Assembly: GCF_022024235.1 (NCBI RefSeq)
Contig: NZ_CP091799.1
Span: 1,280,001 to 1,344,000, forward strand
Reading direction: 5' to 3'
Length of the DNA: 64,000 nt
Origin: Segatella baroniae B14
GTDB lineage: Bacteria > Bacteroidota > Bacteroidia > Bacteroidales > Bacteroidaceae
The notes under the pieces are model-generated. The model made no database searches, was not told the origin of the DNA, and saw only the letters and a list, made by a program, of their open reading frames with translations. Shown here piece by piece: positions 17,787 through 26,979 of this stretch (the stretch's first letter is position 1; the number at the start of each line of letters is the position of its first letter). A program made the position numbers and the translations under genes.

Positions 17787-18728
17787 TTACCAATCTTCTA
17801 AATTAGCTTCTTGTTCAATTTGGTTTTCTAACTTATCTGGCAAGGAAGCAAAAAAATCGATTTTAGTAATCCGCTCGATTTGATCCACACTATTTACGTA
17901 ACTCTTCTTAGGGCGATTTCCCTCGATATTACGATACACAAAACCTATCGCCTTAGGTCTACCCACCAAACAGAGCACCACTTTGAAAAAAGCCTCTGGC
18001 ACCGTAACCTTCGCTTTACCTATCATTTTATGGTTCTTACCTATTAATATAGGGCCACTCACGATATAGACATCGCCGTATTTTTTTGCCCATGCTCTGC
18101 ACTGTCCCTCTATCTCGTTCCAGTCTCCACTGTTAAGTCCATGCACCTGCGGACACATATTACTCATCAAGAAACATTCTTCTTGAGCCCGTTTACTCCA
18201 TTTATTATCCCCAGAAGGGCACATGTGCCCCCTATCATAGCCACTTCGTGCATAATCATACGTAGTGACCACTGTACCTTCCACCTCTTCGTCAGCCGTA
18301 AAAGCGATACCCTTACGCTTATAAGGACCATTCGTGTGTGCTTTGGTCAGATGCCAAGCCACCCAATTTGGAATTTTTAATTCCTGATTATAAGATACGG
18401 TATAGGCATACCGGCAAAGAATTTGCTCAGGTCTGTCAGTTAGTCTAGCAGGAAGATAATTAGCATACTTAGTCGAGCTTGAAGAGTTCGATTCTCCATC
18501 CGACTCAACTTGAAAATTTTCCCTATTACTCGATGAATTATTCCTATCATCCGACAAATCCTTATCGTTCACCAAATAATCTATCGCTTTCTGAGCATTC
18601 TCTATCTTATTCGCTGTTCTTTCTACATCTGAAAGTAATTCTCCAGACTTTTGATTTTGCCATTTACAACTACTTGTTAATCCCGCAAGTAGCAAAACAG
18701 CGATACATGGTATATTTTTCCTTTTCAT
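17787..18728 (-). CDS. DNA/RNA non-specific endonuclease, lipoprotein
   Basis: A 313-residue nuclease of the NucA/EndoG beta-beta-alpha-metal type. The catalytic DRGHMCPSGDNKW holds the general-base His, and NMCPQVHGLNSGDWNEIE supplies the metal-binding Asn. The N-terminus MKRKNIPCIAVLLLAGLTSSC is a lipoprotein signal with a lipobox Cys at 21, so the enzyme should be anchored at the envelope, perhaps degrading external nucleic acid for nutrients. A Ser/Asn-rich linker of about 70 residues separates the anchor from the catalytic part. The -7 box ends only 7 bases before the ATG, so the mRNA may be leaderless. Confidence 0.9.
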   Translation of the reverse strand: MKRKNIPCIAVLLLAGLTSSCKWQNQKSGELLSDVERTANKIENAQKAIDYLVNDKDLSDDRNNSSSNRENFQVESDGESNSSSSTKYANYLPARLTDRPEQILCRYAYTVSYNQELKIPNWVAWHLTKAHTNGPYKRKGIAFTADEEVEGTVVTTYDYARSGYDRGHMCPSGDNKWSKRAQEECFLMSNMCPQVHGLNSGDWNEIEGQCRAWAKKYGDVYIVSGPILIGKNHKMIGKAKVTVPEAFFKVVLCLVGRPKAIGFVYRNIEGNRPKKSYVNSVDQIERITKIDFFASLPDKLENQIEQEANLEDW

Positions 18729-18735
18729 ACGAATG

Positions 18736-18743
18736 CAAAGGTA
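18736..18743 (-). promoter_or_regulatory. -7 box of the exported nuclease gene
   Basis: TACCTTTG on the minus strand with only 7 bases between its last G and the ATG complement at 18728. Confidence 0.6.
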
Positions 18744-18990
18744 ATAATTTCTGATGAAAACGGATTAGGCTTACAGAAACAAAAAAAGCATAGCCACCTA
18801 AAAATACATGCTAAGGCTAAATACCGAACGGACACGGATCGCTTACACGGACGAAAAAAGAAATACATAGAGGGAGCCATAAACTGAGAAAGGACCAACG
18901 GAAGAAATTCCTGTGAAAAATAGTAAAAATAAATTAGGGATTTCCCCCTACAAAATAGGTAAATCTTATTTTATTCTTATCAATTCGTAT

Positions 18991-18998
18991 TACCTTTG
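18991..18998 (+). promoter_or_regulatory. -7 box of the DKNYY-protein gene
   Basis: TACCTTTG, 29 bases before ATG 19028; TTCTTATCAATTCG upstream offers no perfect -33 element. Confidence 0.6.
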
Positions 18999-19027
18999 CA
19001 TCATTAACCAAATAAAACTATAAGAAG

Positions 19028-19555
19028 ATGAAACAGTCAATATTTTTACGCAAATCGATTCTATTGGTAGCAATGATGGGAATCACCCAGCTTACTAATG
19101 CCCAGCGTTATGAGATAGATCACGATCGTGTCTATTTCGATCGTGAATTATTGAAATATGCCGATGCTCATACCTTCCGAGATTTAGGTTGTGGCTATGC
19201 CAAGGATATGTATAATGTATATATGGATGGGCGCGTGCTTGAGAATGTTGATCCAGCTTCTTTCCGACTGAAGGAATCCACCAGCTGGCGTAATCGTAAA
19301 GGTATAAACGAACCGCTTTCTTCCATTCGCGGTTATTACAAAACCAAGTTCAACGTCTATTATGGTGATAAGAAGATAGATGCAGTACCAGGTTCGTTTA
19401 AGGAACTGGGTGGTGGCTATGCTAAGGATGCTTTCAATGTGTTCTATTATGGTGAAAAAATAAAAGGAGCCATGGCTACATCCTTTAAATATAAGGGTAA
19501 TGGCTATGCTGAAGATAGCTTTGATGTTTATTACAGAGGAAAAAAGATTGAATAA
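19028..19555 (+). CDS. Exported DKNYY-repeat protein
   Basis: A 175-residue protein with an N-terminal signal peptide (SILLVAMMGITQLTNAQ, cleavage near residue 26). The mature part consists of repeats of the DKNYY type: GYAKDMYNVYMDGRVL, GYYKTKFNVYYGDKKI, GYAKDAFNVFYYGEKI and GYAEDSFDVYYRGKKI, each followed by a conserved xFxxLGxGYAKD-like turn. The family is surface or periplasmic with unknown function. It has its own promoter and terminator. The second repeat copy has KTKFN where the others have AKDxFN. Confidence 0.85.
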   Translation: MKQSIFLRKSILLVAMMGITQLTNAQRYEIDHDRVYFDRELLKYADAHTFRDLGCGYAKDMYNVYMDGRVLENVDPASFRLKESTSWRNRKGINEPLSSIRGYYKTKFNVYYGDKKIDAVPGSFKELGGGYAKDAFNVFYYGEKIKGAMATSFKYKGNGYAEDSFDVYYRGKKIE

Positions 19556-19606
19556 ACAGATGATTATAATAACAAAAAAGCGGTAGATCTTCATCCCCGC
19601 CAACCG

Positions 19607-19640
19607 AAAGAGGTATACGGCAAAAGCCGAACCTCTTTTT
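19607..19640 (+). terminator. Terminator of the DKNYY-protein gene
   Basis: AAAGAGGT and ACCTCTTT enclose a second stem CGGC-AAAA-GCCG, followed by TTTC. The nested stem is unusually stable. Confidence 0.7.
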
Positions 19641-19881
19641 CAAAAACAACAAATAATAAACCTAATACTAATCTTAATAACCTTTATATCTAATAACCTA
19701 ATCTAACTTAATACAATACTTAATATATATATCGGCAACTTTAAGCAATATCCCTGCAATCTTTATTTACCTTAAGCAATACCTAATTTTACAATCTATA
19801 AATCTAACTAATAATTTCTTTTTAAAAACAACCTAAACAATCAATAACCTAAAAACTAATAAATCTATATATTTTCTAATT
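19641..19881 (-). ncRNA. Candidate minus-strand RNA without any ATG
   Basis: A consensus promoter (19888-19917, minus) points into about 240 bases that contain no ATG on the minus strand and are strikingly strand-skewed: the plus strand has only a handful of G against several dozen C. The minus-strand RNA would contain repeated TTAGGTTATT-like units. No RNA family was recognised and the 3' end is unclear; the hairpin at 19607-19640 has no T-run in this direction. Confidence 0.35.
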
Positions 19882-19887
19882 GCACTG

Positions 19888-19917
19888 CAAAGATACTACT
19901 GTTTGCGTACACAACAA
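19888..19917 (-). promoter_or_regulatory. Minus-strand promoter in the gap before the agmatine deiminase gene
   Basis: On the minus strand TTG, 19 bases, TATCTTTG. It faces away from the plus-strand gene at 20046 and toward a region without a protein gene. Confidence 0.55.
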
Positions 19918-20010
19918 TGTTTTTCAGCATAAAATTAACCAAAAACGGTTCATTCTTGATTTAAATCAAGCGCTTTTGTGTTCGCACACGGCAAAATAGC
20001 GAAAATTCAT

Positions 20011-20041
20011 TTTGCACTATCCACTTTTTACCTTATCTTTG
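20011..20041 (+). promoter_or_regulatory. Consensus promoter of the putrescine genes
   Basis: TTTG (20011-20014), 19 bases, TATCTTTG (20034-20041). The ATG of the next gene starts 5 bases after the box, so the mRNA would start at or next to the start codon. Confidence 0.8.
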
Positions 20042-20045
20042 CAAT

Positions 20046-21140
20046 ATGAAGATAAAGAAAACATATATTTTGCCTGCCGAATGGTATCCACAGGATGCTA
20101 TCCAATTGACATGGCCACACGTTCAAACTGACTGGGCTCCATATCTAGATGATATTACCCAAACCTATCTGCAACTGGCTGATACCATAACAAAATATGA
20201 GTATCTTATCGTTGCAACACCAGAACCTGACCATGTTTGGCAGCTACTTAAAAATAATCTTGCAGACGAGCAAATAGAAAAAATACTTTTCTATTTAATA
20301 GATAGTAATGATACTTGGGCTCGAGATCATGGTGGCATTACAACTATCAATCCTCTAACACGAGCACTAACAGTACTCGACTTTCGTTTCAATGGATGGG
20401 GCGAAAAGTTCGAATGGGAAAAAGATAACCAAATTACCAAGCAACTCTTTGTATATCAACGAGAAAGTAGCAATAAGAATTTTGCACTATCTGCATGTAT
20501 TGAAGAAAATGATGACTTTGTACTTGAAGGTGGAAGTATTGAAAGCGATGGTGAAGGCACAGTTTTCACTACCAGTCAATGCCTAATGGCTCCACATCGC
20601 AATCAGCCTCTTACCCAGATACAGATTGAGCAACAGCTCAAAGAACGCTTAGGAGTCGACCGTGTCGTTTGGTTCGACCATGGTAACCTTATTGGTGATG
20701 ATACTGATGGACATATTGATACAATAGTACGAATCTGCCCAGACCACACCTTATTATATGTAGGTACACCTAACAAAGACGATGAACATTATGCAGATTT
20801 TAAAGCATTAGAAGACCAAATTCGCCGATGGGTAGACACTCACTACTCTCTCCAAAGCGAATCAAAATATAAAATGATAGCCCTTCCGTTCCCTGATGCC
20901 ATTTACGATGAAGGCGAACGATTGCCTGCTACATACGCAAACTTTCTCATTTTAAATGGTGCTGTTATAGTACCAACGTATAATCAGCCTGAAAAAGATC
21001 AAAAAGCTATCAAAATAATCCAAGATGTATTCCCTACACGCAAGATCATTGGTATAGACAGCAGAACTATCATCCGTCAACATGGAAGCATACATTGTCT
21101 TACTATGCAATATCCACAAGGAATACTTCTGAAAAAATAA
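20046..21140 (+). CDS. aguA: Agmatine deiminase
   Basis: A 364-residue enzyme of the peptidyl-arginine-deiminase fold that converts agmatine to N-carbamoylputrescine and ammonia. Visible family elements are PAEWYPQDAIQLTWPH at the start, NDTWARDHGGIT, FVLEGGSIESDGEGT, DDTDGHIDTIVRI (catalytic His) and the C-terminal HGSIHCLTMQ with the nucleophilic Cys. The start cannot be moved downstream without losing the conserved N-terminus, although it leaves essentially no leader. The next gene encodes the following step of the pathway, which supports agmatine rather than peptidyl-arginine as substrate. Confidence 0.95.
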   Translation: MKIKKTYILPAEWYPQDAIQLTWPHVQTDWAPYLDDITQTYLQLADTITKYEYLIVATPEPDHVWQLLKNNLADEQIEKILFYLIDSNDTWARDHGGITTINPLTRALTVLDFRFNGWGEKFEWEKDNQITKQLFVYQRESSNKNFALSACIEENDDFVLEGGSIESDGEGTVFTTSQCLMAPHRNQPLTQIQIEQQLKERLGVDRVVWFDHGNLIGDDTDGHIDTIVRICPDHTLLYVGTPNKDDEHYADFKALEDQIRRWVDTHYSLQSESKYKMIALPFPDAIYDEGERLPATYANFLILNGAVIVPTYNQPEKDQKAIKIIQDVFPTRKIIGIDSRTIIRQHGSIHCLTMQYPQGILLKK

Positions 21141-21157
21141 ATGTAAACCATAAAACA

Positions 21158-22042
21158 ATGAGAGAAATAAGAGTAGGATTTCTACAACAACATAATGTTG
21201 AAGATCGTAAGACTAACATGTTGCGACTTGCCGAAGGTATAGAAGATTTGGCAAAACGCGGTGCACAGCTTATTATTTTGCAAGAGCTACACAATAGCTT
21301 ATATTTTTGCCAGGTAGAAGACGTTAACAATTTTGATTTGGCTGAGCCAATACCTGGCCCTTCAACCAATTTCTATGGAGAATTGGCTCGTCAGTTTGGT
21401 GTCGTTATCGTTACCTCCCTATTCGAGAAACGCGCAGCAGGATTATACCATAATACAGCCGTTGTTATTGAAAAAGATGGTACGATAGCCGGGAAATATC
21501 GCAAGATGCATATTCCGGATGACCCTGCATATTACGAAAAATTCTATTTTACACCAGGAGATTTAGGTTTCAAACCTATACAGACCAGTTTGGGCAAATT
21601 AGGAATTCTTGTTTGTTGGGATCAGTGGTATCCTGAAGCAGCCCGTTTAATGGCTCTTCAAGGAGCTGAAATATTAATCTACCCTACCGCTATCGGCTAT
21701 GCACTCTATGACACAAAAGAAGAACAGGAACGCCAGCGAATGGCATGGACAAGCGTTATGAGGGGTCATGCTGTCGCAAACGGACTCCCTGTAATAGCTG
21801 TTAATCGCGTAGGATTTGAACCAGACCCTAGTAATCAGACTGGCGGCATTCAGTTCTGGGGTAGTAGTTTCATAGCTGGTCCTCAAGGCGAACTCCACTA
21901 CCAAGCAAGTAAGGAAGAAGAAGAAAGCGTTATCATCGACATCGATCTTGACCATTGTGAAGAAGTAAGACGCTGGTGGCCTTTCCTCCGCGATCGTCGC
22001 ATAGAAAACTATGGCGACATAACTAAGCGATTTATCGACTAA
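21158..22042 (+). CDS. aguB: N-carbamoylputrescine amidase
   Basis: A 294-residue carbon-nitrogen hydrolase with the Glu-Lys-Cys triad: ILQELHNSLYF (Glu), KYRKMHIPDDP (Lys) and LVCWDQWYPEAARLMAL (Cys). It hydrolyses N-carbamoylputrescine to putrescine, CO2 and ammonia. ATG 21158 (MREIRVGFLQQHN) was selected; the upstream in-frame extension overlaps aguA and has no family similarity. It lies 17 bases after aguA. The pair forms the plant-type putrescine route in one operon. Confidence 0.95.
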   Translation: MREIRVGFLQQHNVEDRKTNMLRLAEGIEDLAKRGAQLIILQELHNSLYFCQVEDVNNFDLAEPIPGPSTNFYGELARQFGVVIVTSLFEKRAAGLYHNTAVVIEKDGTIAGKYRKMHIPDDPAYYEKFYFTPGDLGFKPIQTSLGKLGILVCWDQWYPEAARLMALQGAEILIYPTAIGYALYDTKEEQERQRMAWTSVMRGHAVANGLPVIAVNRVGFEPDPSNQTGGIQFWGSSFIAGPQGELHYQASKEEEESVIIDIDLDHCEEVRRWWPFLRDRRIENYGDITKRFID

Positions 22043-22063
22043 GATACAAGATCTAATATATTT

Positions 22064-22111
22064 AATGCGGCATTCATGAGAGTATTAACATTCCTCATAA
22101 ATGCCGCATTT
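22064..22111. terminator. Terminator hairpin between convergent units
   Basis: AATGCGGCATTCATGAG pairs with CTCATAAATGCCGCATT; it lies between aguB (plus) and the MFS gene (minus) and can serve both, although T-runs are short. Confidence 0.65.
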
Positions 22112-22135
22112 AATCGTTACGATATGATTTAGAAT

Positions 22136-23461
22136 CTATTCTTCTTCGTAATTCCCTGATTCATCTATAGCATCTTCCTTTTTGCCAAAATTAGCATCTA
22201 TCTGAACAAAAGCTGTTACTATAAAGGTTATCAAACAGAATACCATAACGAGTATAAAGAAATGACGATATCCTATAGTATCCTTCAACCAACCGGAAAT
22301 CATTCCTGGCAGCATAAGACCTAAATATGAAAGTCCTGTACAAATAGCGTAATGTGACGTTTTATATTCACCTTGAGCAAAATAGAGCATAAACAATGTT
22401 AATGCTGTAAACCCTAATCCATAACCAAACTGCTCAACAAACAAGCAACTGCTAATAAGCCAAAGATTAGAAGGAAGAGCATAGCTCATATACACATAGA
22501 CAAGATCAGGAAGGGTTAGCGCAATCACAAATGGCCATAACCATTTTTTCAGTCCATCACGAGATGCCAAATAGCCACCAACAATACCTCCTGCCAATAA
22601 ACCTATTAAGCCGATTGTACCATTAGCAATACCAAATTCCATTGGTGATAATCCTAATCCTCCTTCAGAAGCGGAACGCTGAAGAAAAGTTGTTGTCATC
22701 TTGCCTAACAAAGCTTCTGGAAAACGATAGAACATAATAAATAGTATAGAAAACACAAATACCTTTAAAGGAAATTTAGAAAAGAATGATACTATCATAT
22801 CCTTCATACCCCGTATTACAGCAGTTGAATTCGTATTATTGCGATTGTCCGCTTTTGGCCGTGGAAGAATCAAACCATGATAGAACCACAATGCCAAAAA
22901 GATACCTGTTAGCGCATAGAATATCAAACTCCATGTAAAGGCTATTCGATTTCTAAAATATACCTGCAAAATACCTGCAGCAGCAACTAATACACCTTGG
23001 CCAAATATTACTGCTATGCGGTAGAATGTATTACGTATTCCTACGAAGAATGACTGTCCGTGCTCATCAAGTTCAAGCATATAATAGCCATCTGCTGCAA
23101 TATCATGAGTGGCACTCGAAAAGGCCATCAGAAAGAAGCAGGTCATAGTACCTTGAAACCAAAAAGGCGCATTAAGTGTAAAGCCTACTCCCGCTAAAGA
23201 AGCACCAATCAACAGTTGCATGGTAATAACCCACCAACGTTTTGTTTTATACAAGTCTACAAAAGGACTCCATAAGGGCTTGATAATCCAAGGTAAATTA
23301 AGCCAACTTGTATATAATGCTATTTCGGTATCACTCATACCTAGTTGCATATACATTGTTACCGCAACTACCATTACCAAAACGTTAGGTAGTCCTTCTG
23401 CAAAATAGAGAGTTGGTATCCAACTCCAAGGATTTCTTTTTTTATTACTCATGTATCTCAT
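22136..23461 (-). CDS. MFS transporter, AmpG-like
   Basis: A 441-residue membrane protein with about twelve spans. The start NPWSWIPTLYFAEGLPNVLVMVVAVTMY and the following LPWIIKPLWSPFVDLYKTKRWWV loop match the AmpG/muropeptide-permease branch of the major facilitator family, as does FSSATHDIAADGYYM. AmpG imports anhydro-muropeptides for cell-wall recycling. The upstream partner gene carries a SpoIID/LytB domain (peptidoglycan-related), which supports a cell-wall theme. MSNKKR at 23452 is an alternative start. The gene begins 11 bases after the previous stop, so the two are co-transcribed. Confidence 0.85.
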   Translation of the reverse strand: MRYMSNKKRNPWSWIPTLYFAEGLPNVLVMVVAVTMYMQLGMSDTEIALYTSWLNLPWIIKPLWSPFVDLYKTKRWWVITMQLLIGASLAGVGFTLNAPFWFQGTMTCFFLMAFSSATHDIAADGYYMLELDEHGQSFFVGIRNTFYRIAVIFGQGVLVAAAGILQVYFRNRIAFTWSLIFYALTGIFLALWFYHGLILPRPKADNRNNTNSTAVIRGMKDMIVSFFSKFPLKVFVFSILFIMFYRFPEALLGKMTTTFLQRSASEGGLGLSPMEFGIANGTIGLIGLLAGGIVGGYLASRDGLKKWLWPFVIALTLPDLVYVYMSYALPSNLWLISSCLFVEQFGYGLGFTALTLFMLYFAQGEYKTSHYAICTGLSYLGLMLPGMISGWLKDTIGYRHFFILVMVFCLITFIVTAFVQIDANFGKKEDAIDESGNYEEE

Positions 23462-23472
23462 GTATTTGATTT

Positions 23473-25857
23473 CTACTTATAAATCTTTTTTATAGTAGCT
23501 CCCTGATAATAATGAAGCAGGATATCTTGATATGCATATCCATTCTCACCCATTACAGCTGCACCAATTTGGCAAAGTCCTACTCCATGGCCCCAGCCTG
23601 CTCCTGTCAGTTCAAAACGCTGTGGTACACCCTCTTCATTTATATCATATTTATCTACAACAAAAGCAGAACTGTATAAATGGCTTTCGCTGAGAGCTCT
23701 TCGTATCTCAAGTTCTTTTCCGATAATAAAAGTGTGATTTGTTCCAACTATTTTCAATCGGGATATACGACCACTCTTACCTCGTTCCAAAGGAATAAGA
23801 TCTACGATATCGCCCAAATCTAATTTCAGTTTTTCAGACAAAAGGTGTTGAATCTCTGATTGGCTCAGTTTTACTTTCCATCGATAGAAATCAGGAGTTT
23901 CTTGATCATAATCATTAAGCACTTGCTCCAACACATTTTTATCAGTAGTATTACAAAATGCAGCCGGACTTGTACGTATCCACTCTTCTGCATTTTTCTC
24001 TACTGTCAGGTCGGGAATACTCTGAAGTTTCTTTTTAACAGCAGATTTCTCATCACGAACAGCTACAAGATAAGGTTTCTTAATATTCTCCCAACAGTAT
24101 TGATATTCCTCAGATATACCACCACAACATTTACTGAATCGGGCATCACATATTTCCCCATTATCCATTAATATCTGTCCTAATGTGGCTTTAATAGCCT
24201 CAGCTACATGTGGCGATGTTTCTTTGGTAATACCTTGATAACGCTGGCAGTGGTCATCAGCACACACATCAAAAATTGTATGATCATCACGATCATACCA
24301 ACGTATCAATTCGTCGTCTTTCTTCACAAATGAGAAGAAATTATTTCCTGTTTCTGCATGAGAACGTCTACGCTCCATTTGAGCAAAAAGCCAACTTCGT
24401 GAGATAACGGCATGAGCTTTTAGCAATTCTAGACTCGATGTAGCACTCATCTCACTACTGATGACACTCTCCAAATATTTTTCTACCGGCAATTCATTAA
24501 TAGCACAAACCTGATCTGAATCGACCACAAATCGAAGTGTTCCTAGGAATGTCTGTGTTTCCTTGCGCTCCCAATGGAAATTTACTCCTATCGTAACATC
24601 ATCAAGAGAGAAACTGGCATCATCTTCTATTGGATGAAAACCGAGCTGCGTATAGAGTGTTCCATTCCAAAGAATGGCACCTTCTGAAAATTCTACCGTT
24701 TGCTCTCCTATAACTTCTTTACCTTTAGCAAGATAAGGTTTATTGAGTACAAAATGTATTTTCTGCGCAGAAACAATGCCAACCTTTACATTTGGTTGCA
24801 TGTCTAATTTCAGTTCATCGTCATTCGCATCGACTTTTAACTTACTACAAATCTGCTCCATCTTTTCTTGCGATATACCACATTCTTTCAAAATTGCTTC
24901 CGCACGTTCTACCGTGAGTTTTTGAAAATCCTCTTCACGTGGCGTGATGATGAGTCCACCCATGTCTAGAGCTCCAGGACTTACCATAACTCGTTCATTT
25001 TCTTCTTGCATATAGCAATTAGGACGATGTTTTTCTCTTGGAATGACTACAGAAATATATTTATCACCTTTTCTCCAAGCGATAATATTCATCATAGGTT
25101 CAGTCTCACCCTCACGAATAGGCAAAGCTTCATATAAAAGAGTAAAGAGTTTTCTATCTTTTTCCTCTTGTGTACTAACAATAGCAAATATTGGCACAAT
25201 ATAATCATCTATACGGGCCAAATAATTACAATCATCTAATTCATACAAGTTAGTCTTACTTCTGCATATTCGTCTCCACTCTTCCTGTAGAGGCAACACC
25301 CCATTTGTACCTGCCTGGAAATGCAGATGATCAGGCGCACTGGCTCCACACTTAGGACCATTATAGAACACCATCAGTCGCTCTGTTGCTGTCAACAAAC
25401 GATGCATCTCAGAATAGTTTGGCAAAATCGCTTGCATCTGATGACGATAAGCTGGTATCGTAAAATGGGTGTTCAGTATCGGGAAAGGATTAATAAGTAA
25501 CTGAAACTTATGATCTATTTTCTTCGACATTTGCACCTTTGGACGATTTGCATCACATAGGAAACAAGCACGATTGGCTAGCGTTTTAGCATCAATTTTT
25601 GCACCAGTAGAGACTATACGTGCTGGATTAAACTGAAGTTTTATAATAGAATTGTCGAAAGATTTTACTTGAACATTTTTCAAATCTGAAAAACGTTTCC
25701 TCACATCATCCCAAACCTCAAGTTGTCTGTTAAAGAAACGTACCAATGCATCATCAGGAGCAATATCGGCCAAACCCGCATTCATGGCTTGACGCGCACT
25801 TACTTCCATGGTACGTAAACGGTCTTTATAGAGATTATTAACATTAGCAGGATTCAC
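23473..25857 (-). pseudogene. 3' part of an IS30-split gene: DUF4922 (HIT-like) plus SpoIID/LytB domains
   Basis: 794 residues readable from GTG 25857. Residues about 60-330 form a DUF4922-type domain with a HIT-like histidine motif (GASAPDHLHFQAG near 155), and residues about 420-780 form a SpoIID/LytB amidase-enhancer domain (HAVISRSWLFAQMERR; AGWGHGVGLCQIGAAVMGE). The start codon GTG and the base before it come from the insertion junction: the native N-terminus is missing. The first residues NNLYKDRLRTMEVSARQ continue the truncated glycosyltransferase upstream. Expression could still occur by read-through from the transposase, whose stop lies 2 bases away; the fragment may be functional by itself. 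ATG at residue 17 (25809) is another possible start. Confidence 0.8.
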
Positions 25858-25858
25858 A

Positions 25859-26848
25859 TTAATAACGCAACAACTTTATAATTGTTTTATTCTCTCCGTA
25901 TTTTTGTCTGATAAACTCGACAGGCGTTTTGTAATTCAATCTCTTTCTAGGTCTGTTGTTGATTCTGTCCTGTACCATATTGATGTCTTTATCTGTTATC
26001 TTTGTAAAATCACTCCCTTTAAGGAAATATTGCCTGACTAGACCGTTAGTGTTTTCATTAGCACCTCTTTCCCATGAGTGGTATGGTCTTGCAAAGAAGA
26101 TGTCTATTTTCAGTGCTCTAGCAATCTGCTGGTGCCTGGAGAACTCTGTACCATTATCTGCGGTCATGGTATGCAATCCCTTTCTTATCGGCTTAAGTGC
26201 GGCAATGGCTGCCTCCGCCAGAGGCTCTGCCTCTTTTGAAGGAAGCTTTCTCATGATTAGGAACCCGGACTCCCTATCATTGATTGTCATGATGACGCTC
26301 CGCCTGTTCTTCCCCACAATGGTGTCGATCTCCAGATCTCCGAACCTTCCTTTCTCATCAACGACCGCAGGTCTTTGCTCTATCCCGACACGTCCAGGTA
26401 TTCCCCTTGACTTATACGATGAACCGCGCTTGTTATAGCGCCTGCCCCTGTGGCGCAGATGCTTATAGAGAGGCTTCCCCCATTTGTGCTTCTCCTCCCA
26501 CACATATCTGTAGATGGTTTCGTGTGAGATGGGCGGTAATCCCAGTGCACGCCGTCTTCCGGATATCTGCTCGGGAGACCACTGTTCCTGTGTGAGCTTA
26601 TGGTCAATGTAAACCTTTATTTCGTCCGTAAGGACGGTATAGTGCTTTCTTGCGCTCATTCTCCTGTCTGACAGCCACTGGGCCTTTTCCGCATTATACC
26701 TGCCATGGGGTGCCTTGTTGCGCCTAATTTCTCGGCTAATGGTGCTGCGGTGCACACCAAGAGCCCTGGCTATGTCTGTTGAACGTTCTTTTTTTTGCAG
26801 TCTGAAAGATATTTCGTACCTTTGCTGCGCAGTTAGATGCTTTGTCAT
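25859..26848 (-). CDS. IS30-family transposase
   Basis: A 329-residue DDE transposase. The N-terminus MTKHLTAQQRYEISFRLQKK with an HTH (STDIARALGVHRSTISREIRRN) is the IS30 DNA-binding part. The catalytic triad is visible as DLEIDTIVG, TADNGTEF and RGANENTNGLVRQY, with IS30-typical RPRKRLNYKTPVEF near the end. It appears intact, with its own -7 box inside the element, so it may still be active. Its stop codon ends next to the GTG of the downstream gene fragment. Confidence 0.95.
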   Translation of the reverse strand: MTKHLTAQQRYEISFRLQKKERSTDIARALGVHRSTISREIRRNKAPHGRYNAEKAQWLSDRRMSARKHYTVLTDEIKVYIDHKLTQEQWSPEQISGRRRALGLPPISHETIYRYVWEEKHKWGKPLYKHLRHRGRRYNKRGSSYKSRGIPGRVGIEQRPAVVDEKGRFGDLEIDTIVGKNRRSVIMTINDRESGFLIMRKLPSKEAEPLAEAAIAALKPIRKGLHTMTADNGTEFSRHQQIARALKIDIFFARPYHSWERGANENTNGLVRQYFLKGSDFTKITDKDINMVQDRINNRPRKRLNYKTPVEFIRQKYGENKTIIKLLRY

Positions 26849-26876
26849 ATTTGCAACTTATGTGGAAGTTTGTCTG

Positions 26877-26884
26877 CAAAGGTA
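26877..26884 (-). promoter_or_regulatory. -7 box of the transposase gene
   Basis: TACCTTTG on the minus strand inside the insertion sequence, 28 bases before ATG 26848; could also drive the split gene's 3' part. Confidence 0.65.
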
Positions 26885-26979
26885 AGCATTTAATGCTGGG
26901 GACGAAAGATCTTGTGGAACTTTTGTCCCTTTTTTCATGCTCCTTGCTCACTTACTTCTTTGACACATTTGTTGCATTA

